Shown: positions 1-9,640, numbered from the stretch's first letter. The stretch is DNA of 64,000 nucleotides from Prochlorococcus sp. AG-402-I20 (GCA_003216975.1 QCHY01000002.1:97441-161440); one strand, 5' to 3'. The notes: generated by a model from the sequence alone, not told the origin. Program-made: numbers and translations.

Positions 1-1
1 C

Positions 2-190
2 CCTACTGTATTGGTTCTTGGTAATGAAGGCTCAGGTGTTCATTCTTCAATTGAAGCCTGTTGTACAGACTTTGTTACGTTGCCTCATAGCTCATTAGTT
101 GATTCACTAAATGTGGCATCTGCAGCAGTTCCTCTCCTGTTGGAGCGACAAAGAGTAAAAATGGTTAAGGGTATTCAAAAAAAACCGTGA
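2..190 (+). CDS. RNA 2'-O-methyltransferase, SpoU/TrmH family (3' end only)
   Basis: This is the last 62 codons of a gene that begins before the window. The reading frame is open from base 2 to a TGA at 188-190. It carries the two late motifs of SpoU/TrmH knotted methylases: LGNEGSGVH, and then SLVDSLNVASAAVPLLLE, which forms part of the S-adenosylmethionine-binding knot. These enzymes methylate the ribose 2'-OH of tRNA or rRNA. The specific target (for example 23S G2251, RlmB-like) cannot be told from this piece. Its stop overlaps the GTG start of the following lpd gene by three bases, so the two are probably translationally coupled. Confidence 0.8.
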   Translation, partial: PTVLVLGNEGSGVHSSIEACCTDFVTLPHSSLVDSLNVASAAVPLLLERQRVKMVKGIQKKP

Positions 191-1629
191 GTGAAATTTC
201 TTTTGACTTTGACTTAATTGTTGTCGGAGCTGGATATGGAGGTTTTGATGCTGCTAAACATGCAGCAGAGGCTGGCTTGAAAGTGGCGATTGTCGAATCA
301 AGAGATATGGGTGGAACCTGTGTCAACAGAGGCTGTGTCCCCTCTAAAGCATTACTAGCAGCCAGTGGTAAAGTTCGTGAGCTTGCGAATGCTCCTCATC
401 TTGCTGAATTTGGAATACATTCCGCTCCGGTGAGATTTGAACGCAAAAAAATTGCCGAACATGCAAAAAACTTAGTTGAGACTATTCGAAAAAATCTAAC
501 TAAAACATTAGAAAGATCGGGAGTTGAGATACTTAGGGGAGAGGGACGTTTAGAAGGTAATCAAAAGGTCGGTTTAAGAGAAACTAATGGAGTGGATAGA
601 ATTTTTTCCGCTAGAGATATTATCTTGGCTACAGGCTCAGACCCTTTTGTACCGCCTGGAATTGAAATTGATGGACGAACTGTGTTTACAAGTGATGAGG
701 CTATTAATTTAGAATGGTTACCAAGATGGATTGCAATAATTGGTAGTGGCTATATAGGTTTGGAATTCGCTGATATTTATACAGCTTTAGGTTGTGAGGT
801 TACCATGATTGAGGCTCTTGATAAAGTAATGCCTACTTTTGATCCTGATATCACGAAGATTGCTTCAAGAAACCTAATTGATAAAAGAGATATTGACACT
901 CGAGCTGGCGTATTTGCCACTAAAGTTAAGCCAGGTTGTCCCGTAGAAGTCGAGCTTACAGATGCAAAGAGTCGAGAAGTGATTGAGGAGTTACAAGTTG
1001 ATGCTGTTTTGGTTGCAACAGGTCGTGTACCGTCGACTAAAAATCTAAACCTACAATCCGTTGGAGTTGAAACAAAGAGAGGTTTCATTCCAATTGATGA
1101 TCAGATGAGAGTATTGGTAAATGAAAAACCAGTTTCAAATCTATGGGCAGTGGGAGATGTTACGGGTAAGTTGATGTTGGCTCATACTGCTGCAGCGCAA
1201 GGGAGTATTGCTGTAGAAAATATTTTAGGAAAAGCGATAGAAATTGACTACAGAAGTATTCCTGCAGCGACTTTTACTCACCCTGAGATAAGTTCCGTTG
1301 GCCTTTCGGAAGAAGAATCAAAAGATTTAGCGAAAAAAGAAGGCTTTGAACTTGGAATTGTTAGAAGTTATTTTAAAGCGAACTCTAAGGCCTTGGCTGA
1401 ATTAGAAAGTGATGGAATTATGAAGTTGATTTTTAATAAAGAAACGGGAGAGGTCCTTGGTGCTCATATTTATGGATTACATGCAGCTGATCTTATACAA
1501 GAGGTTTCTAATGCAATTTCTAGAAGACAACGCGTCGATGATTTAGCAAAAGAAGTTCATACTCATCCAACATTAAGTGAAGTTGTAGAAGTTGCCTATA
1601 AACAGGCATCTTTGCAAACAAAAAAGTAG
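187..1629 (+). CDS. lpd: dihydrolipoamide dehydrogenase (E3)
   Basis: This 480-residue flavoprotein reoxidises dihydrolipoamide with NAD+ as the E3 subunit of the pyruvate dehydrogenase complex and probably of glycine cleavage. The FAD-binding GAGYGG motif sits at residues 14-19. The redox disulfide is in GGTCVNRGCVPSK (C45 and C50), and the catalytic HTHPTLSE is near the C terminus (H460, E465). A second glycine motif, GSGYIGLEF, binds NAD. The length is normal for the family. The start is GTG and overlaps the upstream methylase stop. trpC follows 42 bases downstream on the same strand and may share a transcript. The matching E1 alpha gene, pdhA, lies about 8 kb away on the other strand. Confidence 0.95.
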   Translation: MSEISFDFDLIVVGAGYGGFDAAKHAAEAGLKVAIVESRDMGGTCVNRGCVPSKALLAASGKVRELANAPHLAEFGIHSAPVRFERKKIAEHAKNLVETIRKNLTKTLERSGVEILRGEGRLEGNQKVGLRETNGVDRIFSARDIILATGSDPFVPPGIEIDGRTVFTSDEAINLEWLPRWIAIIGSGYIGLEFADIYTALGCEVTMIEALDKVMPTFDPDITKIASRNLIDKRDIDTRAGVFATKVKPGCPVEVELTDAKSREVIEELQVDAVLVATGRVPSTKNLNLQSVGVETKRGFIPIDDQMRVLVNEKPVSNLWAVGDVTGKLMLAHTAAAQGSIAVENILGKAIEIDYRSIPAATFTHPEISSVGLSEEESKDLAKKEGFELGIVRSYFKANSKALAELESDGIMKLIFNKETGEVLGAHIYGLHAADLIQEVSNAISRRQRVDDLAKEVHTHPTLSEVVEVAYKQASLQTKK

Positions 1630-1671
1630 TTAAATCAAATTTTATTTTATAGATCATTAATTATTTAAATT

Positions 1672-2559
1672 ATGGAAATCAGAAGAAGACCTCCTAACCC
1701 AAGTATTAAAGTAGCTAATTTAGAGTATGCAATCCCTCATCCAGATTCAAAACCTCAAAATATTTTAGAGGAAATTGTTTGGGAAAAACATCTAGAAGTA
1801 GAGATTGCAAGAAAAAAAGTTTCGCTTGAAGATTTAAAAAAAAAGATTAAGGATTTACCAAAAACAAAAAATTTTATAGATGCATTAAAAAATAGTAAGT
1901 CTAAACCAGCACTAATCTCAGAAATAAAAAAAGCTAGTCCAAGTAGAGGGATAATTAGAGAGGACTTTGACGCGAGAATGATAGGTAAAATGTATCAAGA
2001 GGGAGGTGCTAACTGCATATCAGTTTTAACAGATAAAAAATTTTTTCAAGGTGGTTTTGATGTCTTAGTTGAAGTTAGAAAGGAAATCACAATCCCAATT
2101 CTCTGCAAGGATTTTATTCTTTACCCCTATCAGCTTTACCAAGCAAGAGCTGCGGGCGCTGATGCTGCACTTTTGATAGCGTCAATCCTGACTGATTCTG
2201 ATTTGAAGTACTTATCTAAGGTCGCTGAACATTTGGGACTGACAATATTAGTAGAGGTTCATGACTCAGAAGAACTTGAACGAGTACTAAATATTAATGT
2301 ATTTAATTTAATAGGAATTAATAATAGAAATTTAAAGAGTTTTCAAACTGATCTTGAGGTTACAAAGGAATTGGCTAAGAATTATGCTAACCAAATCAAG
2401 AAAAATTCTATTACTTTGGTAAGCGAGTCAGGTTTATTTACTCGTGAGGATTTGGTCTTAGTAAACAGTTATGGGGCTGATGCTGTTTTAGTTGGTGAAT
2501 CTCTTATGTCACAGGAAGATATATTAGGTGGAGTTAAAAAGTTAATTGGTAACTTATAA
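1672..2559 (+). CDS. trpC: indole-3-glycerol phosphate synthase
   Basis: This enzyme catalyses ring closure of carboxyphenylamino-deoxyribulose phosphate to indole-3-glycerol phosphate in tryptophan synthesis. It is a single TIM barrel of 295 residues. The family signature [13 protein letters not shown] spans residues 81-93, with catalytic E84 and K86. Later strands carry VLCKDF-like [19 protein letters not shown] and [12 protein letters not shown] roughly 35-residue N-terminal extension precedes the usual family start, as is common in cyanobacterial TrpC. It stands alone, with no other trp genes in the window, and faces sodX tail to tail across about 33 bases. Confidence 0.95.
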   Translation: MEIRRRPPNPSIKVANLEYAIPHPDSKPQNILEEIVWEKHLEVEIARKKVSLEDLKKKIKDLPKTKNFIDALKNSKSKPALISEIKKASPSRGIIREDFDARMIGKMYQEGGANCISVLTDKKFFQGGFDVLVEVRKEITIPILCKDFILYPYQLYQARAAGADAALLIASILTDSDLKYLSKVAEHLGLTILVEVHDSEELERVLNINVFNLIGINNRNLKSFQTDLEVTKELAKNYANQIKKNSITLVSESGLFTREDLVLVNSYGADAVLVGESLMSQEDILGGVKKLIGNL

Positions 2560-2592
2560 ATTAAGAACAAAATCTATACCAAGCTTTTGACT

Positions 2593-2988
2593 CTAGTTAG
2601 AGAAAATTTTTTCTACTTTCCCTATGATTAAATCTAATTCAAATAAACCCATTTCTCTACTATCAGTGCTTGATCCGGAGTTGTCTCCTCTTAAATCAAA
2701 TTTATTTTGATTAATCCTATGAATTCTTTTAATTATTAACTTATTTTTTATTTTTGGATGAAAGGCAACAACTATATCTCCAATTTCTAAGTTAAGATTC
2801 TTAGTCCTAAATATAATTAAATCCCCCTCTGAAATTGTTCCCTCCATAGAACTACCGACAACACGTAAATGTTGTCGGTGTCCTATTAGAATGTCACTTT
2901 TTGCTTCCCAGGGAATTAATACAAATAAACTAATTAAGTCTGGTTTCTTGAAAAGATTTTTATCAGCTTGCTGTAACCCAGCTATCAC
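2593..2988 (-). CDS. sodX: Ni-superoxide dismutase maturation protease
   Basis: This 131-residue protein is a small S24/S26 (LexA/signal-peptidase type) serine protease. It would remove the leader of the Ni-SOD precursor and so expose the N-terminal histidine that binds nickel. The catalytic Ser-Lys dyad is visible as VGSSMEG (S47) and LIIKRIHR (K87), and LRGDNSGSSTDSR matches a signal-peptidase-like motif. The GTG start lies 26 bases inside the 3' end of sodN in another frame, so translation of the two is probably coupled. No membrane segment is obvious, consistent with a cytosolic processing role. The pairing with sodN is the main reason for naming it SodX rather than a generic peptidase. 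Confidence 0.88.
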   Translation of the reverse strand: MIAGLQQADKNLFKKPDLISLFVLIPWEAKSDILIGHRQHLRVVGSSMEGTISEGDLIIFRTKNLNLEIGDIVVAFHPKIKNKLIIKRIHRINQNKFDLRGDNSGSSTDSREMGLFELDLIIGKVEKIFSN

Positions 2989-3433
2989 TTCTACCTTTTG
3001 ATGACCAAAACATAGAGTGAATCTTTTGAACAGCAGCTAATAATTCTTCTGCCTTAGTTTGATCAATGCTTACCTTACATGCACTGCAAAGCTTTGCTGC
3101 TTTCCAAAAAGTGTCATGAAGATCTGGATATGTGGCTAGGTGTTCAGGCTTAAAATAATCAGTCCAGAGGATTAGAAGTTCTTTTTTGGTCTTTTGTGAT
3201 TCTTCTTCTTTTATCGCAACGAAACGAGAAAAAGTATTGTTGTATGCAGAAATGGAAGCTTGATCATTACCAGCTGGAGCTAGGGCTATAAGTTTTTTTG
3301 TCATAGATAAAACAGCCTCTGCGGCAACTCTCGCAGAAGCAGGGTCGTATACACCGCAAGGTCCGTCACAGTGAGCGTGAACAGATTTTGCAGGTAGCTT
3401 GTTAAAGATTGATGTAAGTGTTTCGCTCAACAT
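2963..3433 (-). CDS. sodN: nickel superoxide dismutase precursor
   Basis: This is the Ni-containing superoxide dismutase that replaces Fe/Mn enzymes in marine picocyanobacteria. The nickel hook HCDGPCGVYDP is plain. With the start placed at 3433 (MLSETLT) the precursor has 156 residues and mature protein would begin at H21, giving a 20-residue leader cleaved by SodX. The frame is open for 17 more codons upstream, to 3484, but that stretch contains a near-perfect palindrome and reads like a 5' leader, so the shorter start is preferred. Mature Ni-SOD is a four-helix bundle forming a hexamer, with Ni bound by H1, C2 and C6. The helical remainder here is the usual length. Confidence 0.94.
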   Translation of the reverse strand: MLSETLTSIFNKLPAKSVHAHCDGPCGVYDPASARVAAEAVLSMTKKLIALAPAGNDQASISAYNNTFSRFVAIKEEESQKTKKELLILWTDYFKPEHLATYPDLHDTFWKAAKLCSACKVSIDQTKAEELLAAVQKIHSMFWSSKGRSDSWVTAS

Positions 3434-3469
3434 CTGAAAATAATTTGAGAACAATTTTTTTACATTAAT

Positions 3470-3487
3470 AGCGTTTGTCAACAAACG
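3470..3487. promoter_or_regulatory. palindrome upstream of sodN
   Basis: GCGTTTGT-CA-ACAAACGC is an 8-bp perfect inverted repeat with a 2-base centre. It lies about 37 bases before the preferred sodN start and contains a TTGACA hexamer on the sodN strand. It could be an operator or the promoter -35 region of the sodN-sodX pair. No known regulator site matches it exactly by eye, so the role is inferred from symmetry and position only. Confidence 0.4.
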
Positions 3488-3527
3488 CCATAATTTTTTT
3501 TAGAGCTTTCTGAATAATTTAAGAAAT

Positions 3528-4127
3528 TTACTTAACACCCAATAATTCAACTTCAAAAGTTAAAACCGAATTAGGGGGGATTGGACCTATTCCTCTGCTT
3601 CCATACCCCAACTCTGGAGGGATGACTAGTTTTCTTTTGCCTCCAACTTTCATCCCTGCGACCCCCTCATCCCAACCTTTTATTACCATCCCTGCACCTA
3701 AAGAAAATTCAAAAGGACCTCTTCCATAACTGCTGTCAAATTCTTTCCCATCATCAAGAGTACCCTTGTAATTTACAGAGACATTCGTTCCTGGAGTCGC
3801 TTCTTGACCTTCACCTAAAACTAATTCAGTGATTGTCAGCCCACTTGAAGTTACTTGAGATGCTCCTATCTCAGCTCCTCCGAGAGGAACGTTGCTTGAA
3901 CTGGTCTTATCTGAAGCCATAGTAAAAAGTGATGGATTGGGGTCTTCTGGGTCTAATTCAAATGGATTAGTTACAGTCTCGCTGGTTTTTGTGGATTGCC
4001 TTACATCCGCTTGGATTGGTTGGTCAATTTGTAAGGCATTAGTTGGAGTTGGTGAGATGATTTGGCTGATCACTGCAATTATCAAGCAGCTAAGGCAAAC
4101 AAAAAAGCTAATTAAGATTTCTCTCAC
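3528..4127 (-). CDS. FKBP-type peptidyl-prolyl cis-trans isomerase, membrane-anchored or secreted
   Basis: This 199-residue protein has an N-terminal hydrophobic segment (about residues 5-25) that would act as a signal anchor. A low-complexity Ser/Thr/Pro linker follows, then a C-terminal FKBP domain (about 95-199). Family motifs are [26 protein letters not shown] sequence, [28 protein letters not shown] and [10 protein letters not shown]. It probably catalyses proline isomerisation in the periplasm or thylakoid lumen. It sits between sodN and the divergent lnt gene, with its own leader. No part of the FKBP core appears missing. Confidence 0.9.
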   Translation of the reverse strand: MREILISFFVCLSCLIIAVISQIISPTPTNALQIDQPIQADVRQSTKTSETVTNPFELDPEDPNPSLFTMASDKTSSSNVPLGGAEIGASQVTSSGLTITELVLGEGQEATPGTNVSVNYKGTLDDGKEFDSSYGRGPFEFSLGAGMVIKGWDEGVAGMKVGGKRKLVIPPELGYGSRGIGPIPPNSVLTFEVELLGVK

Positions 4128-4246
4128 AGCAATATTAAGTAGACGGAATTATTCTTACAGATTAATACCCAAATTACATCTATTTAAAAGATAACTAACC
4201 AGAGAGTATGAATTTTGTCGGTGTATATTTTAACTAAATTGGATTT

Positions 4247-5719
4247 ATGAATAATATCTATTTTCTTTTTTTTAAAGCTTTTGTTGGGGGTGCTCTAGCA
4301 GGAATCTCCCTTAGCGAAGGCAATTATATATTCATGCTTTTGGGGATATCTTTACTTTGGCCTGCTAGTAAGAATCCATGGGGAGGCTTTTGTTGGGGTG
4401 CAATGGCTATCTTATGGAGTCATAAGTGGTTGCTATTTTTGCATCCACTTAATTGGGTAGGGATAAACTCAAATTTAAGCTTACCTATTACCACTCTTAT
4501 TTGGCTTTTTTGTGGAACTTTTGGAGGAGTTCTGGTTTTTATTTGGTCAGCTTTGAGTAGCTTTTTGGCTCCTATAAGACTGCGGTTTCTAAAGTTAGAA
4601 AATAAGTTTATTTATGCCGTTTTATTATCAACAGTCTGGGGCCTTACTGAAGAATTACTTTCTAGAGGACCTTTGTTTTGGATGGGTATAGGTCCAAGCT
4701 TGTTACCACAAGATAGATATTTGGCAGGATTGGCAAGGTGGATAGGTTCAGGTGGTTTGGCCTCTATTACTCTTTTAGTTGGATGGTGGATTTGGCAACT
4801 TTCAATTGCTTTTGAAGCTAGAAAAACACTTAAGAAATTGATTTCGCTTGGCGTTGTTTATTTGTCGTTAGCTCATTTAATTGGATTTATTTTGTTGTTG
4901 GATTCTCCAACTGATTCGTCGGAAAAGGTTGCGATGTGGCAAACAAATATTCCAATAAGACAAAAATTTAGTCAGGAAGAGATAAATGCTTTGCCTTTAA
5001 AAGTTAATAGAGCTTTAACTGATGCTAATGAAATGAATGCATCTTTTTTAATTGCTCCAGAGGGAACGTTGCCTCTGGATAGATCAAAGATTCGAGACTT
5101 TCCTCTTAAATTCCTCTCTGGAGGTTTCAGAAAGATAAATGGTTCTCTACGAAGTTCTTTGTTAGTTTTTTATCCAGGTGAACATTCATTTTCTGATGTA
5201 TTGGACAAATTTAGATTAGTCCCTCTTGGCGAATGGATTCCTGCATTGCCTAACTTTTTGAAAAATGGTCTTTCTGCAGTAGGTGGAATTGAAAGTGGGA
5301 ATCCATCAAGACTTCTTGATTGGCAGGGTCCCTCTTTTGCAGGTGCTATTTGTTATGAATTGAGTAATGGGAAAGCTATAGCTAAAGCAGTAAATCAAGG
5401 TGCTAAATGGATTTTAGTGATTGCAAATTTAGATCCTTACCCTATTTCTTTGCAGAGACAATTTTTATCTATTGCTCAATTAAGGAGTATTGAAACATCA
5501 AAAAATTTAATATCTGTCTCTAATACCGGGCCGACATCTTTGATTAAAAGTAATGGAAGAATTGAGACAATACTTGAACCAAATAAAGAACTTGTTAAAC
5601 TTGTTGATCTGGAATTAAATGGAAAGAAAACACTATATACATATATTTCTGATTTACCTATGATCCTAGTCATTATTATAAGTCTAATAGGCGTTTTGCG
5701 ATTACGTAAGTATGGTTAA
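4247..5719 (+). CDS. lnt: apolipoprotein N-acyltransferase
   Basis: Lnt adds the third acyl chain to the N-terminal cysteine of lipoproteins at the outer face of the inner membrane. The 490-residue protein has about six hydrophobic segments in the first 220 residues, followed by a nitrilase-like domain. The catalytic glutamate is in LIAPEGTLP and the cysteine in AICYELSNG, matching the E-K-C triad of the family. A final hydrophobic segment (LPMILVIIISLIGVL) closes the protein. It ends two bases before the convergent mnmA stop, with no obvious hairpin between them. Confidence 0.9.
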   Translation: MNNIYFLFFKAFVGGALAGISLSEGNYIFMLLGISLLWPASKNPWGGFCWGAMAILWSHKWLLFLHPLNWVGINSNLSLPITTLIWLFCGTFGGVLVFIWSALSSFLAPIRLRFLKLENKFIYAVLLSTVWGLTEELLSRGPLFWMGIGPSLLPQDRYLAGLARWIGSGGLASITLLVGWWIWQLSIAFEARKTLKKLISLGVVYLSLAHLIGFILLLDSPTDSSEKVAMWQTNIPIRQKFSQEEINALPLKVNRALTDANEMNASFLIAPEGTLPLDRSKIRDFPLKFLSGGFRKINGSLRSSLLVFYPGEHSFSDVLDKFRLVPLGEWIPALPNFLKNGLSAVGGIESGNPSRLLDWQGPSFAGAICYELSNGKAIAKAVNQGAKWILVIANLDPYPISLQRQFLSIAQLRSIETSKNLISVSNTGPTSLIKSNGRIETILEPNKELVKLVDLELNGKKTLYTYISDLPMILVIIISLIGVLRLRKYG

Positions 5720-5721
5720 TA

Positions 5722-6930
5722 TTAATACTCTTTGGAAATAATTCCTCCTCCTAATACATAATCACCCTTGTAAAACACCCCTGCTTGTCCCGGAGTAATT
5801 GAAAATTGATCTTCTTCAAAATGAATATGACATTTAAAACAATAGTTTTCTTTAGTATTATCAATAATTGGTGTTAACTTTGCTTTCACTGCTTCACTTC
5901 TATATCTAATTTGGATTTCAACTTCAATTGGTTCTTGTGGCGCTTCAATTGATACCCAATTTATATCTTTTACAATACATTCTGACTTTCTAGATTCTTC
6001 TCTTGGAGCAACAATTACTCTGTTTGAATAGGCATCAATTTCAACAACATGTAAAGGTACTTCCCAAGAAATACCTAAACCCTTTCGTTGTCCTATCGTG
6101 AAATGCTGAATTCCATTATGGGAACCTATGATTTGTCCATTTTTAAGGACAACCTCTCCTTTCTTTTTTGGTAAATACTTATCGATAAATGCATTCATTG
6201 ATCCGTAATGTTCAGCAAGACAAAGGTCTTGACTTTCTGGCTTTTTGGCAGTTTTTAATGAATGTTTAAAAGCTTCGATTCGTGTTATTTCTTTAGTTAA
6301 TTCTCCAAGAGGGAAAATTGTTCTTCCTAAAATTTCTTGAGGAAGATCATATAAAAAATAGCTTTGATCTTTGTTAAGATCTTTGCCTCTTAAAAGCTTA
6401 TGTCTTTTAATTCCATTACTGGGAAGATCATTTTTATTGAAAGATTCGTTTGAGTATCTAATCCTTGCGTAATGCCCAGTGGCGATCTTTTCGATATTTT
6501 TATTTTCTTTAACCCATTTGAGCATTTCTGGAAATTTGACTGATTTATTGCAGCGCGAGCACGGCAAAGGGGTAATCCCCTCCTCATATCCTTTTACGAC
6601 ATTATTTATAATTTCTCTTTGAAAGATTTCTTTTGAATCAACTATGTGATGCTTGATTCCAAGTTGATCACATATCCCTGCAGCATCAATTAATCCATCA
6701 GAGCAGCAAGAACCTTTTCCTTTCATTAGCCACAAAGTTAATCCCACGACATCCCAACCAGCTTGACAGAGAAGAGCAGCCGTTAAGGAGCTATCTACCC
6801 CTCCTGAAAGCCCTACGACAACAGAATGATTCCCAGAAAATGTTTTCAGTCTTTTTAATGTTTTCTCGACTGTTTCTTCTGATGTCAAATTATTTAAAAA
6901 TTTTTTTGTTTCTCTTGTTTCCAAATTCAT
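5722..6930 (-). CDS. mnmA: tRNA-specific 2-thiouridylase
   Basis: MnmA thiolates U34 of tRNA-Lys, -Glu and -Gln. The ATP-pyrophosphatase loop [13 protein letters not shown] lies near residue 42. The two catalytic cysteine regions are [13 protein letters not shown] and [14 protein letters not shown], and the second half has the conserved [13 protein letters not shown] segment and a C-terminal beta barrel. At 402 residues it is slightly longer than E. coli MnmA, through an N-terminal extension of about 30 residues ([13 protein letters not shown]). The true start could be further in. Its 5' end overlaps the longest possible frame of the divergent nnr gene, which helps to set the start of that gene. 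Confidence 0.93.
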   Translation of the reverse strand: MNLETRETKKFLNNLTSEETVEKTLKRLKTFSGNHSVVVGLSGGVDSSLTAALLCQAGWDVVGLTLWLMKGKGSCCSDGLIDAAGICDQLGIKHHIVDSKEIFQREIINNVVKGYEEGITPLPCSRCNKSVKFPEMLKWVKENKNIEKIATGHYARIRYSNESFNKNDLPSNGIKRHKLLRGKDLNKDQSYFLYDLPQEILGRTIFPLGELTKEITRIEAFKHSLKTAKKPESQDLCLAEHYGSMNAFIDKYLPKKKGEVVLKNGQIIGSHNGIQHFTIGQRKGLGISWEVPLHVVEIDAYSNRVIVAPREESRKSECIVKDINWVSIEAPQEPIEVEIQIRYRSEAVKAKLTPIIDNTKENYCFKCHIHFEEDQFSITPGQAGVFYKGDYVLGGGIISKEY

Positions 6931-6980
6931 GGGGATTGATAGTAGCTTCTATCCATAGTGGGTTTGGTTGCTTTTTGATT

Positions 6981-8528
6981 TTGAATTGGCCTCAATCTGA
7001 TTCGGAACATTTGATGGTTTCCTCAGAACAGATGAAAAACATAGAAAAACAAATGTTTTCTATGGGTATGCCTGTTGAAGGCCTGATGGAAAAAGTAGGG
7101 ATTGGTATCTCTTCATGGATATTAGACAGACAAGGATTGATTGAAAATGGTGCAATCGTTTTAGTAGGGCCAGGTCACAACGGAGGCGATGGACTCGTTG
7201 TTGCAAGAGAACTGTATCTGGCAGGCGTAGATATCTCTATTTGGTGCCCATTACCATTGAAAAAAGAATTAACACAAAAACATTTCAATTATGCAATGCA
7301 GCTTGGGATTAAAAACTTGGAACATAAACCCGATTCGAATTCTAATTTATTATGGATTGAGGCCCTATTTGGATTAGGACAATCAAGAATTATTTCTGAT
7401 GAAATAGTTCAGTTATTGAGTTCGAAGAAGACGTTTAGTCCTGACAAATTAATTAGTATTGATGTCCCGGCAGGATTGAACTCCGATAATGGAAATATAA
7501 TATCAAATACATCATTTAAAGCTAGCTTTACATTATCTTTGGGCTTATTTAAGACGGGGTTGATTCAAGATTCAGCTATTGATTATGTAGGTAAATTAGA
7601 GAGAGTAGATATCGGGATTCCGGAAAAAATCTTAGCTGATTTTCCTGTAACCCATCCTTTAAGGATTTCTTTTTCAGATTTGTCTACATTTGTTTGGCCT
7701 ATGCCAAGTAAATGTAAAAGTAAATACCAGAGAGGAAGAGTTCTCGTAATTGCAGGAAGTGAGAAATACAGAGGAGCAGCATCCCTTGCTTTGAATGGAG
7801 CTTTAGCAAGTGGAGCAGGTAGTGTTAGCGCTTTTTTGCCTAATTCAGTTTCATCTGCTCTTTGGACTACTCACCCTGAGGTCTTATCGCTTGGAGATCT
7901 AAATACTTTTCAGAACGGTTCTTCAGATTTTTCCAAAGTTTTCAATGAAGTTGATTTAAATAGGTTTGACTCGATTTTACTTGGACCTGGATTAGGGATT
8001 GCAGAAGAAAAAGATTGTTTTGGATCAGAATTACAGGATTTTGAAGGACTACTTATCCTTGATGCTGATGCAATAAACCGTCTTTCGATAACTTCGAAAG
8101 GTTGGGAATGGCTAAATGATAGAAAAGGTCCCACTTGGCTTACCCCTCATCTTGAAGAATTTAAAAGGCTATTTCCTTTAATTGATTGCTCGAATCCGTT
8201 GCAGGCTGGAATTGAAGCTGCAAACATTTGCGGTGCTTCGGTCTTATTGAAATGTGCTCATAGTGTCATTTCTGATCCAGAAGGGAAAACCTGGCAAATA
8301 GGACAAGTAAATTCAAGTGTTGCAAGAACTGGCCTTGGCGATGTTTTGGCTGGTTTTGTTTCAGGGATGGGAGCATTTGGTCTAGCAAGTAATAAAAGGT
8401 TGGATACTAATTTGCTTGCTGCTTCTGCATTGATGCATGCATATGCAGGTGCATCTTGCAAAAGCGGGAGCACTGCAAGTGCTGTTTGCACTTTTCTTGG
8501 TGAATTGATAAAAAAAGAAAACTCTTGA
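6981..8528 (+). CDS. nnr: bifunctional NAD(P)H-hydrate epimerase / ADP-dependent NAD(P)H-hydrate dehydratase
   Basis: This enzyme repairs damaged NADHX and NADPHX. The N-terminal YjeF-type epimerase domain (about 1-215) shows GPGHNGGDGLVVARELY. The C-terminal ribokinase-like dehydratase domain (about 230-515) shows AGSEKYRGAASLALNGALASGAG and ARTGLGDVLAGFVSGMGA. The frame stays open back to 6840, but the first 90 bases lie antisense to the mnmA 5' end. A TTG at 6981 places the start just before NWPQSDSEHLMVSS, the segment where I expect homology to begin; ATG at 7014 is the alternative. The length of about 515 residues suits the fused form of the family. Confidence 0.88.
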   Translation: MNWPQSDSEHLMVSSEQMKNIEKQMFSMGMPVEGLMEKVGIGISSWILDRQGLIENGAIVLVGPGHNGGDGLVVARELYLAGVDISIWCPLPLKKELTQKHFNYAMQLGIKNLEHKPDSNSNLLWIEALFGLGQSRIISDEIVQLLSSKKTFSPDKLISIDVPAGLNSDNGNIISNTSFKASFTLSLGLFKTGLIQDSAIDYVGKLERVDIGIPEKILADFPVTHPLRISFSDLSTFVWPMPSKCKSKYQRGRVLVIAGSEKYRGAASLALNGALASGAGSVSAFLPNSVSSALWTTHPEVLSLGDLNTFQNGSSDFSKVFNEVDLNRFDSILLGPGLGIAEEKDCFGSELQDFEGLLILDADAINRLSITSKGWEWLNDRKGPTWLTPHLEEFKRLFPLIDCSNPLQAGIEAANICGASVLLKCAHSVISDPEGKTWQIGQVNSSVARTGLGDVLAGFVSGMGAFGLASNKRLDTNLLAASALMHAYAGASCKSGSTASAVCTFLGELIKKENS

Positions 8529-8549
8529 AATGTTTTGAAACAAACATTT
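8528..8549 (+). terminator. hairpin after nnr
   Basis: AAATGTTT - TGAAAC - AAACATTT forms an 8-bp perfect stem directly overlapping the nnr stop codon. It is AT-rich and lacks a clean T tract. A second palindrome, AAACCCATGGGTTT plus three more T, lies at 8619-8635. Either could end nnr transcription before the sigma factor gene; both are weak candidates. Confidence 0.35.
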
Positions 8550-8685
8550 AGAGGACTGTAAATGGTCGATTTGGTGTCATTTGTTAACTAATCGTCAACA
8601 GAATCTGAAGCCTTCTTGAAACCCATGGGTTTTTTGCGATTTATGTAGGAAAGTCTTATCACTTTGATGTAGGGGTCAAGAAACA

Positions 8686-9627
8686 ATGGTTTCATCTGCA
8701 CCCAAACCTGCTGAATCACAAAAACGACGAAGCAGTGATCCAATTAGTTGGTACCTATCTTCGATAGGAAGAGTCCCTCTTTTAACTCCTGCGGAAGAAA
8801 TTGAACTAGGTAATCAGGTTCAAACGATGATGAGTCTTACCGAGGATGGTCAGATTAAAGAACAGAGCAAAGAATTTAATTCCCATCAAAGAAGATTGAT
8901 AAGAATTGGAAGAAGGGCAAAGGAAAGAATGATGAAAGCCAATCTTCGACTGGTTGTAAGCGTTGCAAAGAAATATCAGGGGAAAGGACTTGAACTTCTT
9001 GATTTAGTGCAAGAAGGCTCCCTTGGATTAGAGAGGGCTGTAGAAAAATTTGACCCTACTCGTGGTTATAAGTTTTCTACTTATGCTTTTTGGTGGATAA
9101 GGCAAAGCATGACTAGGGCCATTGCATGTCAGTCGAGAACAATTCGACTACCTGTTCATTTAAGTGAGAGATTAGCGACTATCAGAAAAGTCAGCTTAGA
9201 CTTGGCTCACAAGCTAGGCGCAATGCCTAGTCGTATTGAAATAGCTGAGGCAATGGAAATCGAGTTAGAAGAACTTGATTCGATTTTGAGACAAGCTCTT
9301 ACCACAAGTAGTCTCGATGCTCCCGTTAATGGTGATGAAGGTCGTAGCTTTTTAGGTGATTTAATAGCTGATGGTTCTGGAGAAGAACCATTGGATAAAG
9401 TTGAACAAAAAATTCATCAAGAGCAACTTGGAAGGTGGCTAAGTCATCTAAGCGAACAAGAACAGCATGTTATAAGACTTAGGTTTGGCTTAGAAGGCAA
9501 TGAAAGGCATACACTCGCAGAGATAGGAAGACTGCTACAGGTTTCCCGTGAGAGGGTTAGGCAAGTTGAGTTAAAAGCTTTAAGGAAGCTGAGAAATCTC
9601 ACGAGAAAGCTTCCAAGTGGAATTTGA
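8686..9627 (+). CDS. RNA polymerase sigma factor, group 2 (RpoD-like)
   Basis: This 313-residue sigma-70 protein has region 1.2 (DPISWYLSSIGRVPLLTPAEE) and region 2 (ANLRLVVSVAKKYQGKGLELLDLVQEG, then FSTYAFWWIRQSMTRAI, which contacts the -10 element). Region 3 follows, and region 4.2 ends the protein with a helix-turn-helix (LAEIGRLLQVSRERVRQVELKALRKLR). It lacks the long region 1.1 and the spacer of the primary sigma factor, so it belongs to the non-essential group 2 that cyanobacteria use in stress, light or circadian control. Which Prochlorococcus paralog it is cannot be read here. It faces pdhA convergently across 13 bases. Confidence 0.92.
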   Translation: MVSSAPKPAESQKRRSSDPISWYLSSIGRVPLLTPAEEIELGNQVQTMMSLTEDGQIKEQSKEFNSHQRRLIRIGRRAKERMMKANLRLVVSVAKKYQGKGLELLDLVQEGSLGLERAVEKFDPTRGYKFSTYAFWWIRQSMTRAIACQSRTIRLPVHLSERLATIRKVSLDLAHKLGAMPSRIEIAEAMEIELEELDSILRQALTTSSLDAPVNGDEGRSFLGDLIADGSGEEPLDKVEQKIHQEQLGRWLSHLSEQEQHVIRLRFGLEGNERHTLAEIGRLLQVSRERVRQVELKALRKLRNLTRKLPSGI

Positions 9628-9640
9628 AGATTTATATACT

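Noticed and set aside
3434..3484. 17-residue N-terminal extension of sodN
   Set aside because: It overlies a palindrome and precedes a normal leader; the shorter start gives the expected precursor.
6840..6980. N-terminal extension of nnr
   Set aside because: It is antisense to the mnmA 5' end and encodes hydrophobic residues unlike the enzyme family; a start near 6981 fits better.
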